Positions 45,259-53,828 of a stretch of 64,000 nucleotides of DNA are shown piece after piece. Under the pieces are notes generated by a model. That model was not told the DNA's origin. It ran no database searches and worked only from the letters and a program-made list of their open reading frames with translations. Source of the DNA: Kordiimonas marina. Its GTDB lineage: Bacteria; Pseudomonadota; Alphaproteobacteria; Sphingomonadales; Kordiimonadaceae. Both the position numbers and the translations under genes were made by a program. Location: assembly GCF_023006325.1 (NCBI RefSeq), contig NZ_JAINDF010000006.1:62001-126000 (forward strand). The letters are read 5' to 3'. Numbering within the stretch: position 1 is the stretch's first letter; every line of letters begins with the position of its first letter.

Positions 45259-46332
45259 TTAGCCTTCCACCAGCATTTCCTTGACCGCGACGGCCTTGAT
45301 GAGCGCGAAGACGGTATCGCCTTCCTTGAGGTTTAGGGCCTTGTAGGACCGCATGGTGATCCGGCTTTTAAGCTGGACACCGTCTGCGGTTTCAAGCGCG
45401 ATATCGTAACCGCTTGGGCGTTCGGTCACCCCTGCGATGCGGCATTCGATCTGGTTGAGGATGCTGACGTCCTCCAGGGCGTGTTTCGACAGCGCGACAT
45501 CGCGGCCCAGCACGCGCAGACGCAACCGGCAGCCTTCCGGTTCGCCGTCATCGGGCAACATCAGCGAAGTGTTGCCGTTGCAACAGCTAATGAGCCCATC
45601 CTGTCGCCCCCCAACAGTTGCCTCGATCAGGCTGCCGGCATCGTCGATATTCAGAAGGCGGGCAGTCTCGGCGTGGGCAAGGACCGTCTCGATCGGGCCG
45701 GAGGTCACCGTGCGCGCGGGGGCCATCAGCACGGCATCGTCCGCCGCGAACAGCATTTCCTCAATCTGGTGGGTGATCAGGATCACCGGCACGCCCGAAA
45801 GCCTTGCGCTGGTGCGGATCAGCGTCATCAGGTCCCGCCGCCTGACAGGGTCGAGCCCGGTCATCGGTTCATCGAGGATCAGGAGCTTCGGCTGGGTGGC
45901 GAGCGCCCGGACGATGGCGACACGCCGGGCTTCGCCGCCGGAAAGCGTGTGCGGGCGGCGGTCCATCAGGTGGCCGATCCCCGCCTCCTCGGCATAGCGG
46001 GCAATTTCTGCTTCCGCGATCTTGGCACCAAAGCCGATGTTGGCTTTTACGCTAAGGTGCGGGAAGAGGGCGCTGTCCTGTGGGACAAGCGCGATCCCGC
46101 GTTTGTAGGCGGAGACATTTACCCCGGCGGCGCTATCATACAGCGTTTCGCCATTCACCCGGACATGACCTTCTGTCGGTTGGCTAAGGCCGGCGATCAG
46201 CCGGGCGAGTGTGCTTTTTCCCACTCCTGAAGGACCGATAAGCGCAGTCACGTCACCACCGGCGCTGAACGTTGCATTCCCCGGGTCTTCGGCGACATGC
46301 CAGCGGAGCGCGATATCGACCGCCGCACTCAT
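45259..46332 (-). CDS. modC: Molybdate ABC transporter ATP-binding protein ModC
   Basis: A 357-residue ATPase. Walker A GPSGVGKST near residue 33, Q-loop LVPQD, ABC signature LSGGEARR and Walker B LLILDEPMTGLDP are present. The C-terminal third is a MOP/TOBE-like molybdate-binding domain with SRITMRSYKALNLKEGD, characteristic of ModC and supporting molybdate rather than another anion. Its ATG overlaps the modB stop by four bases. It supplies molybdenum for the cofactor made with MoaA. Confidence 0.93.
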   Translation of the reverse strand: MSAAVDIALRWHVAEDPGNATFSAGGDVTALIGPSGVGKSTLARLIAGLSQPTEGHVRVNGETLYDSAAGVNVSAYKRGIALVPQDSALFPHLSVKANIGFGAKIAEAEIARYAEEAGIGHLMDRRPHTLSGGEARRVAIVRALATQPKLLILDEPMTGLDPVRRRDLMTLIRTSARLSGVPVILITHQIEEMLFAADDAVLMAPARTVTSGPIETVLAHAETARLLNIDDAGSLIEATVGGRQDGLISCCNGNTSLMLPDDGEPEGCRLRLRVLGRDVALSKHALEDVSILNQIECRIAGVTERPSGYDIALETADGVQLKSRITMRSYKALNLKEGDTVFALIKAVAVKEMLVEG

Positions 46333-47018
46333 GCCAGGCCCCGTTTCTTGCGCGCACGGCGGCTCAGCGTCTCGGAAATGAGAAGGCTCAGAAGCGCCGG
46401 GATCAGGCTGAGGAGCGCCAAGCGGGCGGCTGCCGCTTCCCCGCCCGGGCTTTGCGCGGCGCTATAGAGCGCGAGCGGCAGTGTCTGGGTCAGCCCCGGA
46501 ATATTGGCGGCGAAGGTAATGGTGGCGCCGAATTCGCCGATGGCCCGCGCGAAGCCAAGCACGGCGCCCGACAGGATACCAGGCCAGGCAAGCGGCAGGC
46601 TGACGGCATAAAAGCGCCGCCAAGGGCCCGCGCCCAAGGTTGTGGCGACATCGCCAAAGGCCGGGCTTTCGGCCTCAAACGCTTGGCGGATGGAGCGGAT
46701 CATCAACGGCAGCGCCATGATGCCGCTCGCGAGCGCAGCGCCCTGCCATTTGAAGGCGGGGCTGAGGCCGTGTGCCTGCAGCCATCCCCCGAACGCCCCA
46801 GTGGGCGCGAAGGCGATCAGCAGCAGGTAACCGACGACGACCGGCGGCACCACCAGCGGGATATGGAGAAGGACGTCGAGGATGGTCTTGCCCGGGAAAC
46901 GCCAGCGGGCCAGCATAAAAGCCGCAAAAAGCGCGACAGGCAGGCCCGCGAGCGTCGCGGTGACGGCGACTTTGAAACTGAGCGCGAGCGCTGCACTTTC
47001 AAAATCGCTCAGCATCAA
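46329..47018 (-). CDS. modB: Molybdate ABC transporter permease ModB
   Basis: A 229-residue permease with five or six hydrophobic segments and the EAA-type loop found in ModB, ARAIGEFGATITFAANIPG then QTLPLALYSAAQSPGG. Its start overlaps the metC stop by four bases. The periplasmic binding protein ModA is absent from this operon and from the window, so it must be encoded elsewhere or be replaced by another receptor. Confidence 0.93.
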   Translation of the reverse strand: MMLSDFESAALALSFKVAVTATLAGLPVALFAAFMLARWRFPGKTILDVLLHIPLVVPPVVVGYLLLIAFAPTGAFGGWLQAHGLSPAFKWQGAALASGIMALPLMIRSIRQAFEAESPAFGDVATTLGAGPWRRFYAVSLPLAWPGILSGAVLGFARAIGEFGATITFAANIPGLTQTLPLALYSAAQSPGGEAAAARLALLSLIPALLSLLISETLSRRARKKRGLA

Positions 47019-48202
47019 AGACCCGCCTTTGCCTTATAGAGATCCAGCCCTTCGGCAAGATCAGCGATCAGGTCATCCGTGTCTTCAAGGCCGATATGCA
47101 GGCGGATGAGCGGCCCTTCGGCCTTCCACGGCGTGGCGGTGCGGGCATAGGCCGGGTTCGACGGCAGGATCAGGCTTTCGAAGCCGCCCCAACTGAAGCC
47201 CATCTTGAAATATTTCCGGCCGTCGACGAGCGCGGCGGTATCGGAATAGCCGCCGCCCTTGAGGACGACGGAGAAGAGACCGCTGGAGCCCGCGAAATCC
47301 CGTTTCCAGACGTCATGGCCCGGGCAGTCCGGGAAGGCCGGGTGCAGTACGCGGGACACCATGGGGTGGTCCTTCAGCCATTTGGCGACGGTGAGCGCAT
47401 TCTGTTCATGCTGCTTGAGCCGGACACCGAGGGTGCGCAAGCCACGGAGGCCGAGGAAGGCATCGTCGGGCGACACGGTCTGGCCCAGCTGGAAGGCAAC
47501 GGTCTGCAGCCGCTTGAAGGCGCGTTCGTTCGCGGTGGCGCTGCCGAGCATGACGTCGGAATGGCCGCCGATATATTTGGTGCAGGCATGGACCGAGACG
47601 TCCGCGCCCATCTCCAGCGGCTTGAGGAGCAGCGGCGTCGCCCAGGTGTTGTCCACCATCACCATGATATCGCGCTTTTTGGCGGCGGCGATGATGGCGG
47701 GCAGGTCCTGAACCTCGAAGGTGAGCGAGCCCGGGCTTTCAGCGACGATCAGGCTGGTGTTCTCGCGGAACAGGTCCTCGATCCCGGCGCCGATCATCGG
47801 GTCATAATAGGTGGTCTCAACGCCCATATCCTTCATCAGGCCATTGGCGAAGGAGCGCGTGGGCTCATAGGCGCTGTCGGTGATGAGGACATGGTCGCCT
47901 GCTTTGACAAGCGCGAGCATGGCACCGGTGACGGCGGCGATTCCGCTCGGGTACAGCATGGTGCCCGCGCCGCCTTCAAGCTCGGTGATCGCTTCGGTGA
48001 GCGCCCAGTGGGTCGGTGTTCCCTTGCGGGCATAGAACAGATGCTTGGCGCCGGGGTCTTCCGCACGTTCCCTCAGCTGCGCGTAGGTTTCAAACACGCA
48101 GGTGGAGGCGCGGTAGACCGGCGGGTTGACGATCCCGTGGGTCCATTCCTTGCGGCGGCCGGCAATGACGAGCTCGGTATCGGCGTTGTTACTTTTACTC
48201 AT
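47015..48202 (-). CDS. metC: Cystathionine beta-lyase (MetC type)
   Basis: A 395-residue PLP enzyme of the Cys/Met metabolism family. PLP Lys209 lies in SVHACTKYIGGHSDVMLG, with the PLP-binding MVDNTWATPLLLKPL before it and YPSGIAAVTGAML (about 84-96) forming the phosphate cradle. MetC cleaves cystathionine to homocysteine, pyruvate and ammonia. The frame opens at 48304, but ATG 48202 begins the conserved region and gives normal length. It is cotranscribed with modB and modC downstream. A hairpin of TAAG-GCGTCT-type arms lies between it and sseA. Confidence 0.9.
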   Translation of the reverse strand: MSKSNNADTELVIAGRRKEWTHGIVNPPVYRASTCVFETYAQLRERAEDPGAKHLFYARKGTPTHWALTEAITELEGGAGTMLYPSGIAAVTGAMLALVKAGDHVLITDSAYEPTRSFANGLMKDMGVETTYYDPMIGAGIEDLFRENTSLIVAESPGSLTFEVQDLPAIIAAAKKRDIMVMVDNTWATPLLLKPLEMGADVSVHACTKYIGGHSDVMLGSATANERAFKRLQTVAFQLGQTVSPDDAFLGLRGLRTLGVRLKQHEQNALTVAKWLKDHPMVSRVLHPAFPDCPGHDVWKRDFAGSSGLFSVVLKGGGYSDTAALVDGRKYFKMGFSWGGFESLILPSNPAYARTATPWKAEGPLIRLHIGLEDTDDLIADLAEGLDLYKAKAGL

Positions 48203-48255
48203 GTTTCTCTTGGGGCTCCCTAAGCGTCTGGTCTTTGGCGGCCCCAAAAGACGCC

Positions 48256-49119
48256 TTAGCGCGCGGGGCCTGTCTCGATCGGCAGGCCGGGGGCTGAGCC
48301 CCAATCGGTCCAGGACCCATCATAGACCGCGACATCTTCCTTGCCGATGGTCGAGAATGCAAGCATTAGCACGCAGGCGGTGACGCCGGAGCCACAGGTG
48401 GTGACAACCGGGCGCATCATGTCCACCCCAGCGGCCATGACCTTTTCCTTGACCGTCTCAGCGGGCAGGAGGGTGCAGTCGGGGCCAAACAGGGTTGCGA
48501 ACGGCAGGTTGCGGGCGCCGGGGATGTGGCCGGACTTGAGACCGGGCCGGGGTTCGGGCACGGAGCCCTCGAACCGCGCCGCGCCACGGGCATCGAGAAT
48601 CTGTTCACGGCCATTTTGCAGGATCATCAGCATATCGTCCTGCGACCGGTAGAGCGACGGCTGGAACCTGGAAGTAAAGGTGCCGGGCGCGCGGACGGTC
48701 TTCTCTTTGGTGAGCGGTCGTCCTTCGGCCTTCCATTTGGCGAGGCCACCATCGAGGACATAGACATTCTTGTGCCCGAACACGCGCAGCATCCACCAGG
48801 CGCGGGCGGCGGAGCGCACATCGCTATGGTCATAGACGACGATGGTATCGTCGTTGGAGATGCCAAGCTCACGCATGGAGGTGTTGAACTGGTCCGGGTT
48901 CGGGAGCGTGTGCGGCAGCGGCGAGGCCGGATGCGAAATTTCGTCGATATCGAAAAAAGCGGCGCCGGGTATGTGGGCTGCGTCGAATTCGGCGCGGCCG
49001 TCACGCTTGCAGTCAGGCATATGCCAGCTGGCGTCGAGGGGGATGATGGCGCTGCCGCTTTCGGGCGCAGCCAACTGATCCGCGAGCCAACGGGTAGAAA
49101 CAAGCGGGGATCGGATCAT
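48256..49119 (-). CDS. sseA: 3-Mercaptopyruvate sulfurtransferase (SseA)
   Basis: A 287-residue protein with two rhodanese domains. The active loop CGSGVTAC (Cys242) is the mercaptopyruvate sulfurtransferase type, unlike the CRKGVT loop of thiosulfate rhodaneses. The first domain is inactive and carries DDTIVVYDHSDVRSAARAWWMLR. It transfers sulfane sulfur from 3-mercaptopyruvate to cyanide or thioredoxin. It precedes metC by 53 bases on the same strand, so a sulfur-metabolism unit sseA-metC is likely. Confidence 0.93.
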   Translation of the reverse strand: MIRSPLVSTRWLADQLAAPESGSAIIPLDASWHMPDCKRDGRAEFDAAHIPGAAFFDIDEISHPASPLPHTLPNPDQFNTSMRELGISNDDTIVVYDHSDVRSAARAWWMLRVFGHKNVYVLDGGLAKWKAEGRPLTKEKTVRAPGTFTSRFQPSLYRSQDDMLMILQNGREQILDARGAARFEGSVPEPRPGLKSGHIPGARNLPFATLFGPDCTLLPAETVKEKVMAAGVDMMRPVVTTCGSGVTACVLMLAFSTIGKEDVAVYDGSWTDWGSAPGLPIETGPAR

Positions 49120-49441
49120 GTGGGGTTCCTGCGGTTTGTTCCTAAAAACACGGTCCGCCTAACCATGAGCGGACCGGCGGCAAGACTATGCCTCCGAGCG
49201 TTTCTTTTCAATCTGGCAATAGACTCAGGGCAGCTATGCACTGAGCGCAGAGCTTAGAGCGATGTTTTTGGCGGACCGGGCTGGGTCTCAGAACGGAAAA
49301 TCTAAGGAGATGATAAGGAAAAAGGGCACGCGGGGGAGTGCGTGCCCTTTCCCTGCCTTGGCTCCGATACTCAAATACAATGGGGAGGCCAGTGCGTAAT
49401 TCTAAGTCTATGGCTGGGCCCCGGGGGTAAGGGCCCTGGCG
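49120..49441. other. Intergenic stretch with hspQ terminator
   Basis: 322 bases. It contains the hspQ terminator at 49321-49350 and, to the left, the presumed promoter region of sseA. A GGGCCC-rich imperfect palindrome lies around 49415-49438. No coding sequence supported. Confidence 0.6.
49321..49350 (-). terminator. Rho-independent terminator downstream of hspQ
   Basis: AAAGGGCACGC and GCGTGCCCTTT form a perfect 11-bp stem with an 8-base loop. The minus-strand transcript continues into TTTTTCC. Confidence 0.85.
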
Positions 49442-49774
49442 TCAGTTCACAATATGGCGGCTCGCGAGATCCCCGCTTTTGCGGTGCCGGAATAGTCGTT
49501 CCAGCAGGGGGTGTTCAAAGCTTTCGGTCGATGCCTCTTCGGCGCAGACCTCAAGGTTTTCTTCCGCCACATAGGTTGTGTGGGTCTCACCGTCCACAAG
49601 GACGTGATACCAGGGGCGGTCCTTCCTCGGATGCGTACTAGCCATAATGTCATACCATTCAGGAGACTGGCTGTAGACTGCGTCCACATCGAAGATCAGA
49701 CCGCGGTAGCCGAACCGGCGATGGCGAACCACCGTTCCGGGGGCAAAATGTGCGACTTGAATATGTTGTGCCAT
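49442..49774 (-). CDS. hspQ: Heat shock protein HspQ
   Basis: A 110-residue member of the HspQ/YccV family. The core is GTVVRHRRFGYRGLIFDVDAVY followed by PWYHVLVDGETHTTYVAEENL. In E. coli HspQ is a heat-shock protein that modulates Lon and degradation of mutant DnaA. ATG 49774 has GAGGAGAAG upstream and starts the conserved part; the longer frame to 49837 is unlikely. Monocistronic with its own terminator. Confidence 0.92.
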   Translation of the reverse strand: MAQHIQVAHFAPGTVVRHRRFGYRGLIFDVDAVYSQSPEWYDIMASTHPRKDRPWYHVLVDGETHTTYVAEENLEVCAEEASTESFEHPLLERLFRHRKSGDLASRHIVN

Positions 49775-50105
49775 CTTTCTTCTCCTCATTGTCGGCCCGT
49801 TCTTAGCCTCACTCTCTTGGGGAGCCGACACGGCCACTTCTTGGCCTCTATATTCATGACTATAAAACGGGCAAATTAATAAAACCTGAACTAATCATTC
49901 AAAAATGTTTACCTTTTGGTAATTATATTTCAAATGTGGGGTGGTCTGTTAAGAAGTTCAAGGGGGCTGGCCCGCCGCCTGCGACAAGAGGTTAACGAAA
50001 AAACTTTTGACATTTATGGGCCGGGCGTCGCATAGGCTGCACTTAGATAAACCAAGGCCCAGGTTGGGCGGCGGCCCCAAAAGAAAGCCACAGGACGGAC
50101 GACCG
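49775..50105. other. Divergent promoter region hspQ / queF
   Basis: 331 bases, AT-rich between 49850 and 49930. A possible sigma-70-type -35 box TTGACA stands at 50007-50012 with a weak -10, CATAGG, 18 bases on. GTTAAC at 49991 is also visible. I find no preQ1 aptamer that I can trust in the queF leader. Confidence 0.45.
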
Positions 50106-50570
50106 ATGAGCAAGGAAATCTATAAAGGCCTGCAGCAGCTGGGTAGCAAAAGTGCGGCCCCGCAGAGCCCCGAGGAAGCGGTTCTGGAATATGTGCCGAA
50201 CCCGCGCGCGGGCACGGACTATCTGGTGCGCTTTACCTGCCCGGAATTCACCTCGCTCTGCCCGGTGACCGGCCAGCCGGATTTCGCCCATCTGGTGCTT
50301 GATTATGTCCCCGCCGACATGCTGGTCGAAAGCAAGTCGCTGAAGCTGTTCCTGCAGGCCTTCCGCAACCATGCGGCCTTCCATGAGGATTGCACCGTCG
50401 GCATTGCCGAGCGGTTGGTCGAGGAAATGAAGCCCAAGTGGTTGCGTCTCGGCGGTTATTGGTACCCGCGCGGCGGTATCCCGATCGATGTCTTCTACCA
50501 GACCGGCGAAGCCCCCGCAGGCGTGTGGATCCCGGAGCAGGGCGTCGCCAACTACCGCGGGCGCGGGTAA
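50106..50570 (+). CDS. queF: NADPH-dependent 7-cyano-7-deazaguanine reductase QueF
   Basis: A 154-residue unimodular QueF that reduces preQ0 to preQ1 in queuosine synthesis. The catalytic cysteine is Cys52 in [13 protein letters not shown], with the QueF motif [15 protein letters not shown] and FHEDC following. Size fits the short, homodecameric class. ATG 50106 is preferred over 50007. The secreted protein at 50572 begins one base after its stop. QueE and QueC lie 3 kb downstream on the other strand; QueD is not in the window. Confidence 0.96.
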   Translation: MSKEIYKGLQQLGSKSAAPQSPEEAVLEYVPNPRAGTDYLVRFTCPEFTSLCPVTGQPDFAHLVLDYVPADMLVESKSLKLFLQAFRNHAAFHEDCTVGIAERLVEEMKPKWLRLGGYWYPRGGIPIDVFYQTGEAPAGVWIPEQGVANYRGRG

Positions 50571-50571
50571 G

Positions 50572-50946
50572 ATGCGCGTTGCCTTCTTCCTTGCTGTATG
50601 TGCATTGCTTTTTCCGGTTTCAGTGGATGCCGAGACATACGCATCAAGTGGCGGCTGGCAGGTTCGTAATGCTGATATAGAACAACTGGAAAGCAAATTA
50701 AGCTTGCCTAAGGAGGCATACCCCTTAGGTAGCTATCAGCGTTACTATCAGGGACAAATAGTCGCTGGGCACAAGGTTGTCTTGGGTCATTTCCTTCATA
50801 CAGACCCGAGTAAATTTGGGGTCGTTATTCTCTCCAGTCAGGCCCCAATGCCCCGCATCTTTGATGGTGGCTGTATCATGGTTACAGTCAGGTGGAACTA
50901 TGACGCGCAGAAAACTATTTCTGTCGCGTGTAATGGTCGCGCCTAG
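50572..50946 (+). CDS. Small secreted protein, unknown
   Basis: 124 residues. A signal peptide (MRVAFFLAVCALLFPVSVDA) precedes a soluble domain beginning ETYASSGGWQVRNADIEQLE. Two cysteines (GGCIMVTV and VACNGRA) could pair. Base composition is clearly lower in GC than queF, suggesting an acquired gene. It is placed one base after queF and has no obvious family. A hairpin, CCTGAC/GTCAGG, sits at 50980-50998 after it without a T-run. Confidence 0.65.
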   Translation: MRVAFFLAVCALLFPVSVDAETYASSGGWQVRNADIEQLESKLSLPKEAYPLGSYQRYYQGQIVAGHKVVLGHFLHTDPSKFGVVILSSQAPMPRIFDGGCIMVTVRWNYDAQKTISVACNGRA

Positions 50947-51070
50947 CATTTTCTATTCATGTTTGGTTGGCTAAATATTCCTGACATTATTTGTCAGGAG
51001 AAAACATGTATTATTCTACCGGAATAACGTGGCAGCGCAGGCCTGCTGCCGATGAGGGGAGAATACCATC

Positions 51071-51358
51071 ATGTTTATCGTGTTTCTCACGCTTGGCGAA
51101 AATCGGGATAAGGTTCCCGACTATCTGGAAGACCACAAGGCCTGGCTCAAACGCGGGCTTGACGATGGGGTGTTCCTGCTCGCGGGCACGCTGGAGCCAG
51201 GGCGGGGCGGCGCTATCCTTGCCCACAATCTTGACCAGGCCGCCCTTGAAGCCCGGGTCAGCGAAGATCCGTTTGTTGCCAATGGGGTTGTGGCATATGA
51301 AATCCATGAGGTTTCACCGGCCTTCACGGATGAGCGCCTGGCATTTCTGAAAAGCTGA
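51071..51358 (+). CDS. YciI-like protein
   Basis: 95 residues, a ferredoxin-like dimeric alpha-beta barrel of the YciI family. The usual conserved residues are seen in YLEDHKAWLKRGLDDGVFLLAG (His22, with an Asp later) and in the closing strand YEIHEVSPAF. Family members have putative hydrolase or small-molecule roles that are mostly undefined. It starts nine bases before the tag gene ends of spacing (stop 51358, next start 51368), so it is probably cotranscribed with tag. Confidence 0.85.
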   Translation: MFIVFLTLGENRDKVPDYLEDHKAWLKRGLDDGVFLLAGTLEPGRGGAILAHNLDQAALEARVSEDPFVANGVVAYEIHEVSPAFTDERLAFLKS

Positions 51359-51367
51359 GGGGACTTT

Positions 51368-51985
51368 ATGAGCGATCTATTCACCGGGCCGGACGGCCAG
51401 CCACGCTGCCATTGGTGCAGCGCCACGCCTGACTATGTCGACTATCATGACCGCGAATGGGGCTTCCCGGTCGCCGACGACAGGCGGCTGTTTGAAAAGC
51501 TGTGCCTTGAAGGCTTCCAGTCCGGCCTCAGCTGGCGCACCATTTTGGCGAAGTGGGAGAATTTTCGCGCGGCGTTCGCGGGCTTCGACTATGACAAGGT
51601 CGCGGCCTTCACGGAGGCGGATGTGGAACGGCTTCTTCAGGACGCCGGCATCGTCCGTCACCGCGGCAAGATCGAGGCGGTGATCAACAACGCCGCCCGC
51701 GCGCAGGAACTGGTGGCGGAAAAAGGCTCGCTCGCCGCTTATTTTTGGGGCTTTGAGCCTGCGGCCGAGGACCTGCCCGAGCCACAGACCGTTTCCACGA
51801 CGCCAGAATCGGTAGCGATTTCCAAGGATCTCAAGAAGAAGGGGTGGAAATTCGTTGGCCCGACCACGGTTTATGCCTTCATGCAGGCCATGGGGCTCGT
51901 CAACGACCATGCGGATGGCTGCGCCGTTCGCGAAAAAGTCATCAAGGCGCGGGCGGAATTCGACAGTCCGGGCTGTCGCGGATGA
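51368..51985 (+). CDS. tag: DNA-3-methyladenine glycosylase I
   Basis: A 205-residue alkylation-repair glycosylase that excises 3-methyladenine. It follows E. coli Tag: N-terminal RCHWCSATPDYVDYHDREWG (Cys14 and His27 as zinc ligands), the catalytic region FEKLCLEGFQSGLSWRTIL and KWENFRAAF, and the C-terminal zinc pair His and Cys in NDHADGC. A hairpin CGGTCCGA/TCGGACCG (52004-52029) follows and overlaps the leader of the next gene. Confidence 0.95.
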   Translation: MSDLFTGPDGQPRCHWCSATPDYVDYHDREWGFPVADDRRLFEKLCLEGFQSGLSWRTILAKWENFRAAFAGFDYDKVAAFTEADVERLLQDAGIVRHRGKIEAVINNAARAQELVAEKGSLAAYFWGFEPAAEDLPEPQTVSTTPESVAISKDLKKKGWKFVGPTTVYAFMQAMGLVNDHADGCAVREKVIKARAEFDSPGCRG

Positions 51986-52003
51986 TCGAGTTCGGCTATA
52001 AGG

Positions 52004-52032
52004 CGGTCCGATCAATTTCGTTCGGACCGGAG
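52004..52032 (+). promoter_or_regulatory. Hairpin abutting the ribosome site of the ATP-grasp gene
   Basis: CGGTCCGA (52004-52011) and TCGGACCG (52022-52029) pair perfectly. The right arm runs into GGAG (52029-52032), the ribosome-binding site of the ATG at 52040. No T-run follows, so translation control or a weak terminator of tag are both possible. Confidence 0.4.
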
Positions 52033-52039
52033 CCTCTAT

Positions 52040-52927
52040 ATGCGCCTTGCTTTTCTTGCTTCCCGTGACACGCTGCCCGGCTCGCCCACGCGGCGGGTCG
52101 ATGCTTTTGAACATGACCAGATGATGGATTTCCTGGAGGCCGCTTTCACGCGCCACGGCGCCAGCGTTGAGGCCGTGTCGTGGGACGATGCGTCGGCTGA
52201 CTGGGCGGCCTATGACGCCGTGATGATCGGCACGGCCTGGGACTATCAGGACCGGTTGGAGGAGTTCCTCGCCACGCTCGCGCGGATTGAGGCGGTGACC
52301 CGGCTTTATAACCCGCGTGCGCTGGTCGCCTGGAACGCTGACAAACGCTACCTCCGGGACCTGGAAGAGAAGGGCGTGCGCCTTATCCCGACCCGCTGGG
52401 CCGACCGGGTGACCGAAGATGTGGTTGCTGCCGCCTTCGCCGATTTCGACACCGATGAACTGGTGGTCAAGCGCCAGGTGGGGGCGGGGGCTGCGGGCCA
52501 GCACAAGCTGCATCCGGGTGACCCGGTACCCCATATGCCGGAGCCGATGATGATCCAGCCGTTCCTGAAGGCGATCGTCGAGGAAGGCGAGCTCAGCTTC
52601 ATCTTCATCGGTGGGGCGTTCAGCCATGCGCTTCTCAAGACCGCGGCTGCGGGGGATTACCGCATCCAGTCCTGCTATGGCGGGCAGGAAACGCCGGTGG
52701 TGCCGGATGATGCCGACATCAAGGCTGCGGCGCATGCGCTTTCCGCCCTGGAGGCCGCGCCGCTTTATGCCCGGGTCGACATGATCCGCGCCGAAGACGG
52801 CACGCTGCGCCTGATGGAGATGGAGCTGATTGAGCCGTTCCTGTACCCGCTTCAGGGGCCGGAACTGGGTGAGCGGCTCTATCAGGCGATTGCGGCGCGT
52901 GTGGGGACGGATACAAAAGGCTCGTAA
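52040..52927 (+). CDS. ATP-grasp domain protein
   Basis: A 295-residue enzyme of the ATP-grasp fold. An N-terminal preATP-grasp part (to about residue 90, with AVMIGTAWDYQDRLEEF) is followed by ATP-binding strands ELVVKRQVGAGAAGQHKL and PMMIQPFL. The metal-binding end RVDMIRAEDGTLRLMEMELIEPFLY supplies the Glu/Asn-type ligands. Such proteins join a carboxylate to an amine using ATP, for instance peptide or glutathione-like ligation; the substrate here is unknown. It sits alone, preceded by an RBS hairpin. Confidence 0.83.
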   Translation: MRLAFLASRDTLPGSPTRRVDAFEHDQMMDFLEAAFTRHGASVEAVSWDDASADWAAYDAVMIGTAWDYQDRLEEFLATLARIEAVTRLYNPRALVAWNADKRYLRDLEEKGVRLIPTRWADRVTEDVVAAAFADFDTDELVVKRQVGAGAAGQHKLHPGDPVPHMPEPMMIQPFLKAIVEEGELSFIFIGGAFSHALLKTAAAGDYRIQSCYGGQETPVVPDDADIKAAAHALSALEAAPLYARVDMIRAEDGTLRLMEMELIEPFLYPLQGPELGERLYQAIAARVGTDTKGS

Positions 52928-52989
52928 TCCAGGTTTTTTTCCGGCACCTTTGGTCTTAGGGGACTGGGACCAAGGAGGAGCAAGGCCTT

Positions 52990-53154
52990 ATGGCCGAAGG
53001 AAACCGCCAGAAAAACCCGAAATATCTCGCCGTGGGCATAGCACTCGGCGTGGCGTTCGGTGTGGCTTTACATGAAATCGCTATCGGTATTGCCCTGGGG
53101 GTCGCCTTCGGTGTGCTGTGGCAACGCTATCAGGACGGCAAGGACGGCTGCTGA
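52990..53154 (+). CDS. 54-residue glycine-zipper repeat protein
   Basis: Too short for a standard ORF cutoff but well supported. ATG 52990 follows GGAGGAG by nine bases; the stop is at 53152. The chain contains an internal repeat: VGIALGVAFGVAL, then IGIALGVAFGVLW eleven residues later, bracketed by a polar N-terminus (AEGNRQKNPK) and a charged tail (QRYQDGKDGC). The small-residue spacing gives a glycine-zipper-like, membrane-associating hairpin. Similar short ALGVAFG repeats occur in many bacterial proteins of unknown function. It is between the ATP-grasp gene and the convergent queE. Confidence 0.7.
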   Translation: MAEGNRQKNPKYLAVGIALGVAFGVALHEIAIGIALGVAFGVLWQRYQDGKDGC

Positions 53155-53170
53155 GCCGCCTACGCGCCCA

Positions 53171-53806
53171 TCACGGAATACCGACCACCTTGTGCGTCTG
53201 AACGCTTAAGCGCCATTTGGGGTGCGCCTTGCAATAATCGATGGCACGTGCCGTGTTCTCAGCCTGCGTCGGGCTGTCCATCGGCTGCAGGAAGAAATGG
53301 TCGAAATCCAGATGCTCGAACTGGGCCGGATCGCCGCCTTCCTGCGGATAGACGAGCTTCAGTTCCTGCCCGCTGGTCACGATCATCTCCGAGCCGATTT
53401 TCGGGCTGATGCACAGCCAGTCGATGCCGTCTGGCGGCAGGACCGTGCCGTTGCTTTCAACCGCGATCTCGAACCCTGCAGCATGGAGTGCTTTTATGAG
53501 CGCCTCATCCAGCTGCAACAAGGGCTCCCCGCCGGTGCAGACCACCAGCGGCGTGCCGCCTGCGCCCATCGGCCACTGGGCCGTGACCGCGGCGGCCAAA
53601 TCTTCCGCCGTTTTGAACTTGCCGCCGCCTTCACCGTCGGTGCCGATGAAATCGGTGTCGCAGAACTGGCAGATGGCGGTCGTACGGTCCCGCTCAAGCC
53701 CGCTCCAGAGGTTGCAGCCGGCGAAGCGGCAGAAAACCGCCGGGCGTCCGGCGTTCGCGCCTTCACCCTGCAGCGTATAGAACAGTTCTTTGACCGTATA
53801 GACCAT
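53171..53806 (-). CDS. queE: 7-Carboxy-7-deazaguanine synthase QueE
   Basis: A 211-residue radical-SAM enzyme converting 6-carboxy-tetrahydropterin to 7-carboxy-7-deazaguanine. The N-terminal ELFYTLQGEGANAGRPAVF is typical. The cluster cysteines are Cys31 in FAGCNLWSG and the pair in CQFCDTDF, an extended spacing as in the QueE family; CTGGEPLLQ follows. It is separated from queC by a REP-like repeat of about 60 bases. Confidence 0.95.
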   Translation of the reverse strand: MVYTVKELFYTLQGEGANAGRPAVFCRFAGCNLWSGLERDRTTAICQFCDTDFIGTDGEGGGKFKTAEDLAAAVTAQWPMGAGGTPLVVCTGGEPLLQLDEALIKALHAAGFEIAVESNGTVLPPDGIDWLCISPKIGSEMIVTSGQELKLVYPQEGGDPAQFEHLDFDHFFLQPMDSPTQAENTARAIDYCKAHPKWRLSVQTHKVVGIP

Positions 53807-53828
53807 CAGGATCTATCCCATTTTCGGT

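Noticed and set aside
48203-48255. Possible SAM riboswitch before metC
   Set aside because: The 53-base gap is too short for a SAM aptamer; only a simple inverted repeat is present.
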